This document shows positions 1 to 11,309 of a stretch of DNA of 64,000 nt, piece after piece. Each line of letters opens with the position of its first letter. Position 1 is the stretch's first letter. Location: NCBI GenBank assembly GCA_014155875.1, contig JACEFZ010017413.1, positions 81,001 through 145,000 of the forward strand, given 5' to 3'. Both the position numbers and the translations under genes were made by a program. The stretch comes from Cepaea nemoralis. Its lineage: Eukaryota; Mollusca; Gastropoda; Stylommatophora; Helicidae. A model generated the notes under the pieces. The model was not told the origin of the DNA. It saw only the letters and a program-made list of their open reading frames with translations, and searched no databases.

Positions 1-32
1 TTTTGTTCATTTCCTCACTTTCTTGTTGAGTA

Positions 33-1112
33 TTACCTCTTTAATAAGGAATGAGGTAGAGTGATGTTAACAACATTATTAAAATATGGTACAAAGTCTG
101 ATGGGTAAAACTCAGTCTGTTCTGAATTTGCAGTGTTTGGTCTTGTTTTCGTCTCTGTGATGTTTACTTTTTCTAAGTTCTTTGCTGAAATGTCTGTTGT
201 AATGTTTATAGCTGCATTTGCTTTTGCTTTCTGTATTCTTTTTACTCCTTCACATTCAAAACGTCTGTGGCCCTACGCGAGGCAAAAATGACATTTTGTT
301 CTATATTTCCTTTGATTTACCCTCCCCAGTTTTTGTGCTATAATAGTATTCAGGTATTCTTGATAAGTGGGATTCTTATCGCATATTCCATTTTCTGTAT
401 GTGGAGTGCTACAATGTTTGCACAGTACTGGTTTTGTTTTCTGTGATTTGTTTTGACAGTCTGTGGCTGCAGATGCAGTTGCTCTGACAGTGCTATTTTG
501 TGGAGTGCTTTTCCCTGCGTCTTTAATTTGGTTGTAATATTCGCAACATTTCTTTAGTAATTCTTTGATAGGCTCTGTGTTGTGTTCTTCTAAATATTTT
601 CCGCATTCGGATGGGAGTGTTGCTTTAAGTTTTTCCACTACTAAGAAATCTATTATTTCCTGATTGTTGTCTTTATGTCTAATTTCGAGTGTTAGCTTTC
701 TGTAATAGTCTTCTATTTTCTGTATATACTGGGTGAACGACTTGTCTGGGGCTGGTTTCAGATTTTGTACCTCTAATTTTAGAGTGTCCAAGTAGTCTAC
801 ATAGTGTTTTAATATGTTTGTTTTGTAATATTCATAGTCTTCCTTTAACATATCTGGTATGATCTCCTGTAGTTGTTTTCTTTTTATTGGTAAGTATCCC
901 CTATACCATGTATACCAGCGAGTTTTTGGAATTTTATAGTCTTGCATTTTCTTCTCAAATTCCTGTGTCCAATCACGTATTAGGTTATGTTTTCTGTTAC
1001 AATTTTCTTTGTCTTGTGCCTGTGTACGCTCGAAAAAGTGTTGCAACTTTCTGTAATGTTTTGTGCCCCAGAAATCTGATTGATCTGGAATGTGTTCATC
1101 ATCTGAACTCAT
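33..1112 (-). pseudogene. Gag protein of an LTR retrotransposon, interrupted by a stop in a zinc knuckle
   Basis: The open frame runs from the ATG at 1112 to a TAG at 273-275 (279 aa). The centre resembles the SCAN/retrotransposon capsid fold: a helical block at about residues 85-195 with a leucine-rich stretch ending in an alternating helix before a linker. A first imperfect Cys-His cluster (C-x2-C-x3-H-x5-C) lies near residue 232. A second begins C-H-F-C at the very end. Downstream of the TAG the same frame stays open to a TAA at 33-35 and immediately supplies the remaining G-H-x4-C, so the stop sits inside an otherwise canonical CX2CX4HX4C knuckle. Gag packages element RNA in cytoplasmic particles. 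The pol region would lie beyond the left edge of the window. A nonsense mutation is the simplest reading; programmed readthrough is possible but unproven. Family (Ty3-like or other) is uncertain. Confidence 0.7.
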
Positions 1113-1458
1113 TTTCTGTTAATTAATATTCAAATCTACTAATGATGGTATTTATACAAGCAAATCAAAGAATGCAGATTTGGGTACTTAGCAATCAAAA
1201 TTTATCAACTTATCTTTATCTGCTGACTACTCGAACGCTTGATGTACAGGAACGTGATTCTCGTGGTGGTTACCGTTGACCTGTTCTGGTTACGTCGGTC
1301 GCTTTGTAGAATTGAAACCTGCTGTGGAAAGAAATGATGTTATTTTCGTTCTGACTTTGTTAACAAATCTCCGATTTATACAAAATTATGAATTGATCTT
1401 CTTCTTTTCAAAAGTAGCGTTCTTTTATGCAATTTACATGGGAATGTGGTTCATGTGT

Positions 1459-1471
1459 ACTTCTGACACCA
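1459..1471 (-). other. tRNA-Leu primer binding site of the LTR retrotransposon
   Basis: The minus strand reads TGGTGTCAGAAGT, which is complementary to the 3' end of eukaryotic tRNA-Leu including CCA. It lies upstream of the Gag ATG in the same orientation, at the distance expected for a retroelement leader of about 350 nt. It would prime minus-strand DNA synthesis. Confidence 0.65.
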
Positions 1472-1478
1472 TTATACC

Positions 1479-2063
1479 TGTCAGAGTCCTAACTACTGGC
1501 TCCGTCTAGCCCACTGGACTTGGACAGGCATATTACAACATCTACGACACATCTACTAATAACACATGAATGCAATCGGAAACTGGCAGGAGCTATCTCC
1601 TGAACAATCATTTATTACAATATATATTACAGGCTGACAACATGGTCGCACTTCACGCTCAAACAATCGTTCACCACCAACAGCCACGCGCTAGCTCACA
1701 ATGGCGATCTTTACACTGTCGCCCGCATGATCATTCACAATCACAACTTCACATCATCCCGCACATATCACAGTTAGTACATTCCTCGAATATCAATACA
1801 CAACGTTCATCTCCATCTATCCGTCACAACCACTATCGTTCTATCGTTCTAGCGTTCTCTAGATCTCCACACGTCCGTCCCTATTCGCTGCCTCACACCC
1901 CCTGCCTCTCTCCTCGTTGACCTTCCCACATCACGTGGCTCTGTTCACGGGCTTCTTGCCTGACCGTCCGCTAGCCAAGCCGTGGTGTCTCTTACTGCCC
2001 TTTACCTCAGCTATGCTTACACTGACTCTCGCTTACATACCGGCACTTACATTCTTCCTTACA
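1479..2063 (-). repeat. Probable 5' LTR of the retrotransposon
   Basis: Read on the minus strand, this block could begin TGTAAGG at 2063 and end CTCTGACA at 1479, giving TG...CA termini. It is separated from the primer site by 7 nt. There is no second LTR in the window to compare with, so both edges are inferred from termini and primer-site position only. Short open frames inside it have no recognisable product. Confidence 0.4.
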
Positions 2064-2069
2064 CATATA

Positions 2070-2452
2070 AGACCATGACAGTCAGGCTACTTGTGGTCAA
2101 AGCAAAAGAACCAGAAACTTCTTTCACAATTCTCCCTCCGGCCTGTGTCGTAAAAGCATATGAACTTCTCACTCGTCGAACTACCGACTCATCTGTGTAG
2201 ATGACAGCATCATCCTCCAAAGAATTTTCGAACACCAAGGTCGTACTTCCGCCTCCACAGCAGCCGGGTTTTCTTATCTGCATTTTCTGTCTAGTTGCAT
2301 GCAAACTGAAAAGGACGTACACAAATCTGTTGGCATTCGTATCCACTCCTCGCCAGGTTCTAAGTCCTCAAATGAAAACACCTGTTGAAGAATGTCTTCG
2401 GCTTGACACATTCACGACTATCCTCTTTTTAACCTGCTGCCCTTTACCTTCT
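2070..2452 (-). pseudogene. RNase H fragment of an I-clade LINE
   Basis: The minus strand aligns by eye to part of the intact LINE at 46613-50218 (about 49320-49695), with many substitutions and small indels. It includes the first RNase H motif, where the intact copy's IYTDGS appears as IYTDES, and the following strand VKE-SG-F. Both ends stop abruptly inside the RNase H and its upstream linker. It is a dead, internally truncated fragment lying between the LTR and the minisatellite. Confidence 0.7.
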
Positions 2453-2474
2453 TGCATGTTTACACAAACGTAAA

Positions 2475-2690
2475 ATCCCTTGTTCCGCCATCATGCATAT
2501 ATACTATTTGGTTACACAAATGTAAACAAACCTTTCCCCGCCATCAGACATATAAATTATTTGGTTACACACATGTAAACAATCATTTCCCCCACCATCA
2601 GAGATATAAAATATTTATTACACAAATGTAAACAACCCTTTTCCCCAACATCCGACATATAAAATATTTGGTTAAATAAATTCATTGGCA
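2475..2690. repeat. 53-bp minisatellite, first block
   Basis: About four diverged copies of a 53-bp unit containing ATTTGGTTACACAAATGTAA and a CCATCAGACATATAAA-like half. It is the same unit as at 3165-3935 and in the blocks upstream of GIMAP copy 2. Confidence 0.85.
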
Positions 2691-2818
2691 CCTTGCCGTC
2701 TTGACAGACGATAGTTTGTGCTTCACAAAGGCATAATAACTTTTACCCATGGCGGTAGCGAATGTGACTGATAAGGCCAATTCGCGCTGTAAATGTTCGT
2801 TCAGTGGGTGCATGTGAG
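2688..2818 (-). pseudogene. 3' end of a LINE with a C-terminal C2H2 finger
   Basis: The minus strand is closely similar to 40400-40525, the 3' end of the LINE that follows the tandem reverse-transcriptase array. The match covers the zinc-finger tail codons, the stop and the short 3' UTR. It is a severely 5'-truncated copy, lodged in the 53-bp minisatellite. Confidence 0.7.
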
Positions 2819-3164
2819 ATTCCGAGATCGGTTAAGACCAGGGATGGAGTTATTGCCTCTCCATAGCACAAAGCCTGGGCTAAAATATAGAGACCATGTG
2901 CTGCCCATGCTGCATGATCCCTCTCTTGGCCTGCCTAGTTCACTCCAGAGGAAAGGTAACACCTACATCTGGAACAAGACAAGCTGCAGAAGCTGTCGGA
3001 TCATCAAAGCAATGCTCTAACTGTCCGCCTGTCGGAGCTTCGATCCTAGACCAGCTGCAAACCAATGCTTAGGGCCTAGTATGCTCTGCCATGACATTTT
3101 GTCTCTAGGTTGCATTTCCTCGCACCAGGGTAAGGCGTGTACCCTCCCAATTGCGCTCTTCCGC
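2819..3164. other. Unidentified sequence splitting the minisatellite
   Basis: About 350 bp of non-repetitive sequence between two blocks of the same minisatellite, so it arrived by insertion, probably with or before the LINE end at its left. Open frames of up to 75 codons cross it but show no recognisable motif. Confidence 0.4.
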
Positions 3165-3935
3165 TTTACATAAATGTAGACAACCTCTTTCCCGCCATCA
3201 GGCATATATAATATTTGGTTATACAAATGTAAACAAACCCTTCCCACCATCAGACATATAACATATTTGATTACATAAATGTAAATAAACCTTTCCACAC
3301 CATCTGATATATAAAATATTTGGTTATTCAAATAGTAAACAACAGTTTTCCCACCATCAGACAAATAAAATAATTTGTTACATAAATGTAAACAACAGCT
3401 TCCCCACCATCAGACATATAATATATTTGATTACACAAATGTAAACAGTAGTTTTCCCACCATCAGACATACAAAATACTTGGTTACACAAATTTAAACA
3501 TTAGTTTTCCCACCATGAGACATATAAGATATTTGGTTACACAGATGTAAACAACAGTTTTCCCACCATCAGATATATACAATATTTGGTTACACAAATG
3601 TAGACAACAGTTTTCCCACCCTCAGACAAATAAAATATTTGGTTACACAAATGTAAACTACCCTGTTCCCGCCATCAGACATATAAAATATTTGGTTAAG
3701 CAAATGTAAAAGACAGTTTTCCCGCCATCAGATATATAAAATATTTCGTTACACAAATGTAAACAACAGTTTGCCCACCATCAGACGTATAAAATATTTG
3801 GTTACATAAATGTAAACAATAGTTCTCCCACCATCAGACATATACAATATATGGTTACACAAATGTAAACGACCCTGTTTTCGTCATCAGACATATAAAA
3901 GATTTGGTTACACAAATGTAAGTAACCCTTGTACA
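3165..3935. repeat. 53-bp minisatellite, main block upstream of GIMAP copy 1
   Basis: About 14 tandem units with a period of 53 bp (GGTTACAC recurs, for example, at 3588 and 3641). Units differ by scattered substitutions. The block ends directly at the conserved promoter segment of the GIMAP gene, and the same unit precedes the second GIMAP gene. Confidence 0.9.
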
Positions 3936-4059
3936 CGTCATAGTCACATTGGGTATATGGTGGTAGAGCCACATTTGTATCAACCAATCAGCGCTCGCTG
4001 GGTGACGTGTTCAGCATCCGACCGCCCGCCATTATTCCCCCAGACAATTCTCGGTACCC
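3936..4059 (+). promoter_or_regulatory. Probable promoter and 5' UTR of GIMAP copy 1
   Basis: This segment is conserved in sequence and position with 59106-59228 upstream of copy 2. Both contain ACCAATCAGCGCTCG, a CCAAT box, just before a C-rich stretch and the first ATG. Copy 1 also has TGACGT next to it, which copy 2 has lost (TGGCTT). There is no clear TATA box. The role is inferred from conservation and position. Confidence 0.5.
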
Positions 4060-5896
4060 ATGTTAGGCTGGGGCGACCTGGGAGGGAAGGTCAGTAACCT
4101 CAGTCCCACTGGGTTGTGGTCATTAGTTATCAAAGCTGAATGTGTTCCATGTGTTATGACTGCAGGATTTGTATAAACAGTCATGAGTGACAGAATTGCA
4201 CAGTCAATTATAAAATTTAGAGTTCAACAATTAGATATGATAGTTTGAATTCTTCAACCGATTACAAAAGCTTCCTGCTGCCTTAACTTAAAAACAATCT
4301 CGTATAAACCAGAAATCACACTGATGTGATGTGTTTTAAAAACAAAAGGACGTTTAGGCCAACCCTAGAGTGATTTTTCAACTCACTTTTCAATTCATTA
4401 GTCTGCCATTGCTTTCTGCACCAGAAGTCAACGTCTAAGTCTAATTTAATGCCGATGTGTGTGTTGAAGCGCATACTGCCCCCCGCCCCCAATCAGCGCA
4501 CTGGAGTGTAAGAGAGAGAGAGAGCGCGCTCTTATTCTTTCACCCACGTCGATGTGATGTATGGTTTTTTGTTATGTTGCGTATCCCTTACGGGACGTTG
4601 CAGTCAACACCAGCAATTTTCAGCTGCTGATGATGTCCTAGGCAAGTGTTACTTTCAGTAGTTTGCTATTGCTTTCTGAACGACTGGTTCCCATACCAGC
4701 ACGTTATAACACAACGAGACACGGTCTGCTGCACAAATCGGTCGCAGCTGAGCTTCGAACGCCTGGTACCCGGCTCACGACCTTTGGCTACGTGTATGGT
4801 TAGATACAAACAAATATCAGTTCCGCCATGCATGCATTGAACAAACGTGTACAAACTATTCCATGTTTCTCTCCCACAGGATGAGAAAACGCTACTGAGC
4901 TTGCTCTTAATGGGGAAAACAGGTCATGGGAAAAGTGCGCTTGGCAACTGTATTCTTGGATGTGAGACCTTTAAAGTCTGCAGTGACACGAGCTCACAAA
5001 CAGCGGAGGTCGTGTGTGCATACTCGGATTTTGAGAGTTTGACACTTAAGGTCGTTGATGGACCAGGTCTTCAAGACACAGAACTCAGCAAGCTTGAGGA
5101 CACAGAAAGAGCACAACGCAACATGGGTATAGCACTGACAATGTGTTCTGAGGGGGTTGATGCATTCCTCTTTGTCTTCAAATTTGGTGCTAGATTCACA
5201 AAAGAAGAGGTTTCCGTGATTGAAATTCTCAAGGCAATTTTTGGACAGGATTACTTGAAGCACGCCATTGTTGTCCTCACGCATGGGGATCTGTTTGACA
5301 CGGAAGAGATGACTTTTGATGCCTGGTGTAAGACACAGAAAGGTCCATTTAAAGAACTGTATAATGCCTGCGATGGAAGAATTCTTTTGATTAATAATAA
5401 GGAGAAGAACGTAGAGAAACAAATCGCACAAAGAGAGCAATTAACACAACTTGTATACGATCTGAAGCAGCGTCATGGATGCTACACAGCTGACTGCTTC
5501 AAACGGGCTGCATCTGAGCGTCAGAGGATGATAACAGACATGAAACAACCGATACTGAAAGAAGAAATTCAAAGACAGGCTGGGATTCTGACTTCAAAGA
5601 TAGAAAAATATCGTAAACAGCCAAGCGATATGCTAAGGGCAGAGATTGAGAGAGTTATTCGCAAACTGAAGAAAGAAATAACAGAGGAAGACAAAGGCCG
5701 CGGTTTACTGAAAGATTTGATGAAGACTGTTGAGGATGTTGAGAGAAATCTCAACGACGTGATACAACTTCATAGGCTGGCTGCGAGGCTGGAGTTCATC
5801 AGAAATGCATCCCCGATCTGGAGTATGATTCTCTTTCCATTTATCTTTCCATTTTCCTGTATACTATCTGCGCTTTTTCCTACAAAAAGGGACTGA
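4060..5896 (+). CDS. GIMAP/AIG1-like GTPase, copy 1 (two exons)
   Basis: Proposed gene: exon 1 at 4060-4089 (ATG plus nine codons), intron 4090-4879, exon 2 at 4880-5896, giving 348 aa. The exon 1 donor is AAG|GTCAGT. The acceptor is TTTCTCTCCCACAG, and both exons join in phase 0. Motifs in the product: P-loop GKTGHGKS at 22-29, DGPG at 70-73, THGD at 144-147 in the AIG1 form of the base-specificity motif, and NNK at 182-184. A long charged helical, coiled-coil-like region spans about 200-320. A hydrophobic stretch at about 324-342 looks like a C-terminal membrane anchor. AIG1/GIMAP proteins are septin-related GTPases that assemble on intracellular membranes. They act in lymphocyte survival in vertebrates and are linked to immune responses in molluscs; the role here is inferred. 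An ATG at 4847 lies in the intron just before the acceptor and is unlikely to be the start. Confidence 0.85.
4090..4879 (+). other. Intron of GIMAP copy 1
   Basis: A 790-bp intron with GT...AG ends and a strong polypyrimidine tract before the acceptor. Its left part matches the 509-bp intron of copy 2 (59259-59767). The difference is largely a SINE at 4567-4792. A GA microsatellite (4513-4524) lies in the middle. Confidence 0.75.
4567..4792 (-). mobile_element. tRNA-derived SINE (family 1) in the GIMAP intron
   Basis: Minus orientation: a B-box-like GCGTTCGAAGCTC near the right end, then the conserved body CAGAAAGCAATAGCAAACTA and a tail near GGGATACGCAAC. It is flanked by a 9-bp target duplication TGTATGGTT (4558-4566 and 4793-4801). 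The corresponding site in GIMAP copy 2 is empty, so insertion followed the duplication. Confidence 0.85.
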
Positions 5897-6429
5897 TTAC
5901 AATTACATTGGACTTCGGCACAGTTAAAAGTCTTGGCACTGGCATTATTAATATTGTGGAGCACACAACGGAAATCAAAATGAACGACATAAATTCAAGT
6001 ACGTCGATCTAATCTCCGCCATCAGATGCATCATAAAAACGTAATATTAAATATGAGATAATATCATTCTGTCCATCATTCTGTAGAACGAAATTCCCAC
6101 ACTGACTGAATTATCAAATACAGAATAGCGCCTGGTAGATACTTTAAAGGAACGATCCTGATTGAACATACATTTTTTTTTTTTAAAGAGGGGAAAAATA
6201 CTGCAGCAAAATAACTATAAATATAATTGATCAATATAAAAATGTAATCAATGAAATATCACATTAGAAAGAGCCAGAGCCAACACTAAAAAAAAACACA
6301 AAAAGGTCGTTTAATAAAAGTCCAATTTAAGTGACTTTTTTACCTCAAGGAATGGAAATCATCAGGTCATCAGGATGTTGTAACATCAGAGCAGATTGTA
6401 TTACGCTGGCAGAGAACAAAATGTTAATA
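5897..6429 (+). other. Downstream flank shared by both GIMAP copies
   Basis: No gene is visible. The segment aligns, with many small indels, to 60731-61222 downstream of copy 2; examples are the shared TAAATATGAGATAATATC and CACATTAGAAAGA stretches. It therefore belongs to the segmental duplication and contains the GIMAP 3' UTR. No canonical AATAAA was identified with confidence. Confidence 0.6.
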
Positions 6430-6504
6430 TACAAGGGTGTTCAGAAAGTATTGCAACACATAGGTTTTCTCAAGAGCCGTTAATTCTAAAAGCTGATACT
6501 TACA

Positions 6505-6725
6505 CACAATAAAAAAAGGCTTGTGAACGCGATTCGAGAGCCGCTTACCACGCGTTTGAAACACAGTGGCGACCGATTTGGCAGCAGAACGTGTCGCTGT
6601 TGGAATTGAAGAGGGTCTTTCAGAAAGCAATGGCAAACTACTGAGCTTAAAACTTGCCAAGACATCAACAACAGCAGTAAAATGCTGGTGTTGAACACGA
6701 TGTCCTGTAAATAGGATATGCAGAA
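6505..6725 (+). mobile_element. SINE family 1 copy inside the mariner block
   Basis: Plus orientation. It contains the family-1 body TCAGAAAGCAATGGCAAACT and the end CCTGTAAATAGGATATGCA, with a degraded B-box-like GCGTTTGAAACAC. No clear target duplication. Confidence 0.7.
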
Positions 6726-6828
6726 TAAAATGCATTGATATGTCATCTAAACATCTGCGCATATTCGCACTGCGAGCGCTAATAAGTCAAGTCGCCTTAA
6801 CCAGTCAAGAAGCTTGATACGCGGGAAA

Positions 6829-8392
6829 ATGTCACGTAGAAAGTCCAACAACAAGAAGCACGCGGTAACCAAGATGTGCAGCGTGGGAGCTGGCATCAAG
6901 AAGAACAACGTGGAGAGCCTACCTGCTGGCTGCATCAAAGAGCTGATACTACAGCAATTACTGAAGCTACCACGAGGGAGAAGATTGACAGCCCAACACA
7001 GTTAAGAACCAAGACAGCAGAGAAGAAGGAGAAGAAAGACACCAGAGGCGGAAACACCGACTCAAAAACAATCCGATGGGTCGTCAAGCGAATTCAAGTG
7101 GAGCTGACAGAAGAAGAAATCCTGAAGCAGCTATGAGATGAGAATCTTCACATCCGATTCTTGAAGGCGGAGCGGCTACTCTCATACTCCAAGATTCCTA
7201 CAACATTGGCGGTGGTGACGACAGAGGGCAGCGAAATGCCGACCACAGTATCGATCAACAAGAGAATACAGCAACCAGAGAGATTTATCACAAGAATCAC
7301 TCAATGTTCCAGATGTCAGAGGGCCGGCCACAGCAGAACAACGTGTCGCAGTAAGACGGAAATATGCCGATACTGCGCCGACCACCACGCCTTCAACGAG
7401 TGTCCATTAGCCAAGCTGTACACGGACTTCCGAGCACCCAATAACAAACGAAAGTGAGCCAACTGCCCTGGCAAGCATGGAGCAAGATACTTGGGCTGCC
7501 CGTAGCTGCAACGACACAGAGACGTCTTAAAGATAGCCATCACCACAAAGGCACCATACAACGAAGCAATGCGGAGGTGCGAGACAGCCACGGGTTGCTC
7601 ACAAGCGGAGAGAGCCCAACTGCAAAGCCAAATAGACGAGCTAAAGAAGCAAATCAAGCTACTCCTAACAACTCCAAAACCAGCGACAATGAAAAACTGC
7701 TTGCTGAAATGAAGGAGATACAGAAAAACATCAATCAAGAGATGGAGCGCATGGCCGAGATGAAGAAGAAGAACGAAGAAATTCTACAAATGATCAAGAC
7801 CGAAATAGAATTGCATAGAGCTGAAATTGAACTCTTTCAAAACAAACCAACAGAAGCCATGCAAGAACTCACAGAGAAACCGCAAGATGAAAACCAAGTG
7901 ACCGAGCCTGAACCGCAAGCTACAACCAGCAGCCCAACCACGACGCCAGAGAAATTCAAAGGGAAGCCAATATCCCAACAGACATCCGAAGAAAACCGAG
8001 ATGAGCGCCCTGACGACGGCATAGAGGACGACCCGAGGCCGCCAGTATTGTTCCCTGAGATAACGAGGACATACGAACTCAAGTGCGAGGATTACAGAAA
8101 GCGCATGGAAGAAAAAGAAAATAAGTACAAGAAACTCAACGGGAAACCAGTGCCCCACCGTACCGCCGCAGTACCAGATATAAAAAACGAGGATGACGAA
8201 CACCCATGGCAATACTATATAGATGACGGAGAAATCGTCACATGGCTGACCACGGAGGAATCAAAAGACAGCAAGAACTCAAACGCGGGAAGTGGAGTGA
8301 AAGAAAGCACAAGGAGGCATATCACATCGAAAAGCTTCTACAGGCAATACACAAAAGAGAAGGCAATAATACCAAATAAAAAGTCCTTTTAA
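6829..8392 (+). pseudogene. ORF1 (gag-like) of a Jockey/I-type LINE, frameshifted
   Basis: The start ATG at 6829 matches that of a related fragment at 23916. The reading frame changes near 6960, meets stops at about 7134 and 7455, and changes again near 7690 before a clean end at 8392. Visible parts in order: a basic N-terminus; a conserved block ending KAERLLSYS; a knuckle CSRCQRAGHSRTTC (CX2CX4HX4C); a second Cys-His group CRYCADHHAFNEC; a third, ANCPGKHGARYLGC, after an in-frame TGA; then a strongly charged coiled-coil (7690-7860) and an acidic-proline-rich tail. Such proteins bind LINE RNA. No matching ORF2 follows directly, so this is an incomplete, dead copy. Confidence 0.7.
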
Positions 8393-8845
8393 GGACTGCA
8401 ACCAGTCAAACCAGACGAGCCAAGAGCCTGCGCCAACAAAGAAAACCACAAGAGGAAACATGCACAAAGGACAGCCGCCGACCGATCCCTCTGCTGACGT
8501 CACAGACACAAACGCTACATAACCAGCCCGAAATAGGACTTACTCGCAAGAGAGCACAAGACAAGAATTAGGGTGAAAGAACCCACAAAAACCACTGACC
8601 TCAACAATAACCGCAGCTGAGGAAGCAGGTTGAACGAGGCCGAATTTGGAATTTTTGTTTTGAAACATTGGAATTGTAAATTGAAATGTAAACATCAGTA
8701 TTATTCAACACAACCCCATCAACTCGAACAGCTTTATGCCAATGTGAAACAAGTGCATGTATTCCTTGCCCATTTCAGATTATGCTTTGACCATGTAGCC
8801 ATTTCTTCTATGCATTTTTGTCAATGTTTTATCTCTCATTCCCCC

Positions 8846-8876
<31 letters not shown>

Positions 8877-9380
8877 ATTAATTAAATAAACCTCAAAAGG
8901 AATGAAAAGATAGAAAAATAAAACTTCACCGCACTGCTCAGTGTTTACGATTATATGAGGCAATTTTGCGCCATTAGAGCCGCCATCGCACAACACGAAA
9001 AGTCGTGTGTTTACCAAGGGTTGTAAAATGTCAAGTCGTGACCACCACTACAGCAATTGAAGGGACCGAAGAGGTGTAACATTCCTACGGCATAAAATGC
9101 CAAACGTACCCACCGGTTAACACGTCGCCCCATAATTCATGACTGAGGGGAGACTTTCAGCGGACAAATGTGTGAACTTACAAACTGCGGTCGAAGAATA
9201 ACACCTCCCCTGACACGTCAAAAGCAGATAAAAAGTTAAAAGGCCGACAAACAAGGAACGCGAGAGTGTAGACAGTAGATTGGAATATATTGTGTAACAT
9301 CGATACCATCCTAGAGCAGCGGCCGAGGCATGATTCAGACGAATGGTGTAGATTGGTCAAAGGTAGATGTATAGGTGAAA
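8393..9380. other. Non-coding stretch with a C26-A11 tract
   Basis: The left part is probably the 3' flank or untranslated remnant of the LINE ORF1. A run of 26 C followed by 11 A lies at 8841-8877. The remainder up to the Helitron end at 9381 shows no recognisable gene or element. Confidence 0.45.
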
Positions 9381-9429
9381 CTAGCTGACCCGGCCCGGCT
9401 TCGCCCAGGCCCTAGCGGGGATCTATCTG

Positions 9430-10260
<831 letters not shown>

Positions 10261-10663
10261 TATCTAAATCTCATACTTCAAAGGATAGGCTTCTTCTTTT
10301 TTTTTTTAGACAGACAAAAAAAAAAACAAACCTGCATTTGTATTGGCGTGCTGCTTGTAAGGTATGCATAAAGTATGAACAACACACACAAAATTAACTT
10401 AAGAATGTCTTTCCACACACCATGTGCTCTCTTTCACACCGCACACGCGGCCAACTAAAAACGTTAATTGTATACACAAACAATGTCCTTTTAGTATTTT
10501 AACAGGCGTGCTGACAGGGCGTTCAAACATCAAATGACATATTTACATGGTATGCATAAAGTATGAAAAAAAAATTGTCCTTCCACACAATTGAATGAAA
10601 ACCTTGATGTTGATACACACGTGGCCGACCTTCTTTTTTTTAAACAACAACAAAAATCAAGCA

Positions 10664-10750
10664 TATCATCATCATCATCATCATCTTCCACTTCTGCTGT
10701 CAAGCGTCGTGGGGAGGAATAATTTGCGTTCCAGCGCCCGGTGGGCATAT
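10664..10750 (-). pseudogene. Short LINE 3' end inside the Helitron
   Basis: A CAT run followed by CTTCCACTTCTGCTGTCAAG and GGAATAATTTGCGTTCCAGC matches the minus-strand 3' ends at 45160-45220 and the plus-strand LINE end at 29195-29265. Only about 85 bp is present, typical of extreme 5' truncation. Confidence 0.65.
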
Positions 10751-11309
10751 ACACATGTGAATTGTGTATTCTAACGTATCTAAAATAAATTTACTATTTT
10801 TAATGAAAACTCTTTGTAAATCACTTATATGACTGTAGATAACTTCTTTAAACATATAAAGATGAGTCAGAAAATTTTCACTATTTAAACAGATGCATTA
10901 TTTTTATAAAAACTTTGAACACACCTTAAAGATTATATCACTATTTATTATAACTCATATGCCTGTAATTAACTATGGACAAATAAGTTTATAAATCTTT
11001 GACAACAATGCAACAATCTATACATAAAGTAATAAGAATGTTATTAAAAGTTATGCCCCTAGAAATAACTTTTCTTATGTTATGTCCCCTTGCTATATTG
11101 AAATGATAATGTAAATTTAATTATTAGATTTTTAAAGTAAATACTATTTTAGTTAGTAAAAAACTATGACAGTCAGTTGCACAGAAATTAAAAGAAGACG
11201 TGTAGAAAATTTCATCTCAATCGGATGGACCGTTATCGAACGCAGCCAATACATCCCCACATACCCACCCACCCACTAACACACATAAATTCTGTTTTAT
11301 ATATATAGA

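Noticed and set aside
1570..1920. 116-codon plus-strand frame, histidine- and serine-rich
   Set aside because: Lies antisense in the probable LTR; no domain and biased composition.
4847..4879. ATG at 4847 (and 59735 in copy 2) as the GIMAP start
   Set aside because: These 11 codons overlap a polypyrimidine tract and CAG acceptor conserved in both copies, and an upstream phase-compatible exon exists. It is more likely intron.
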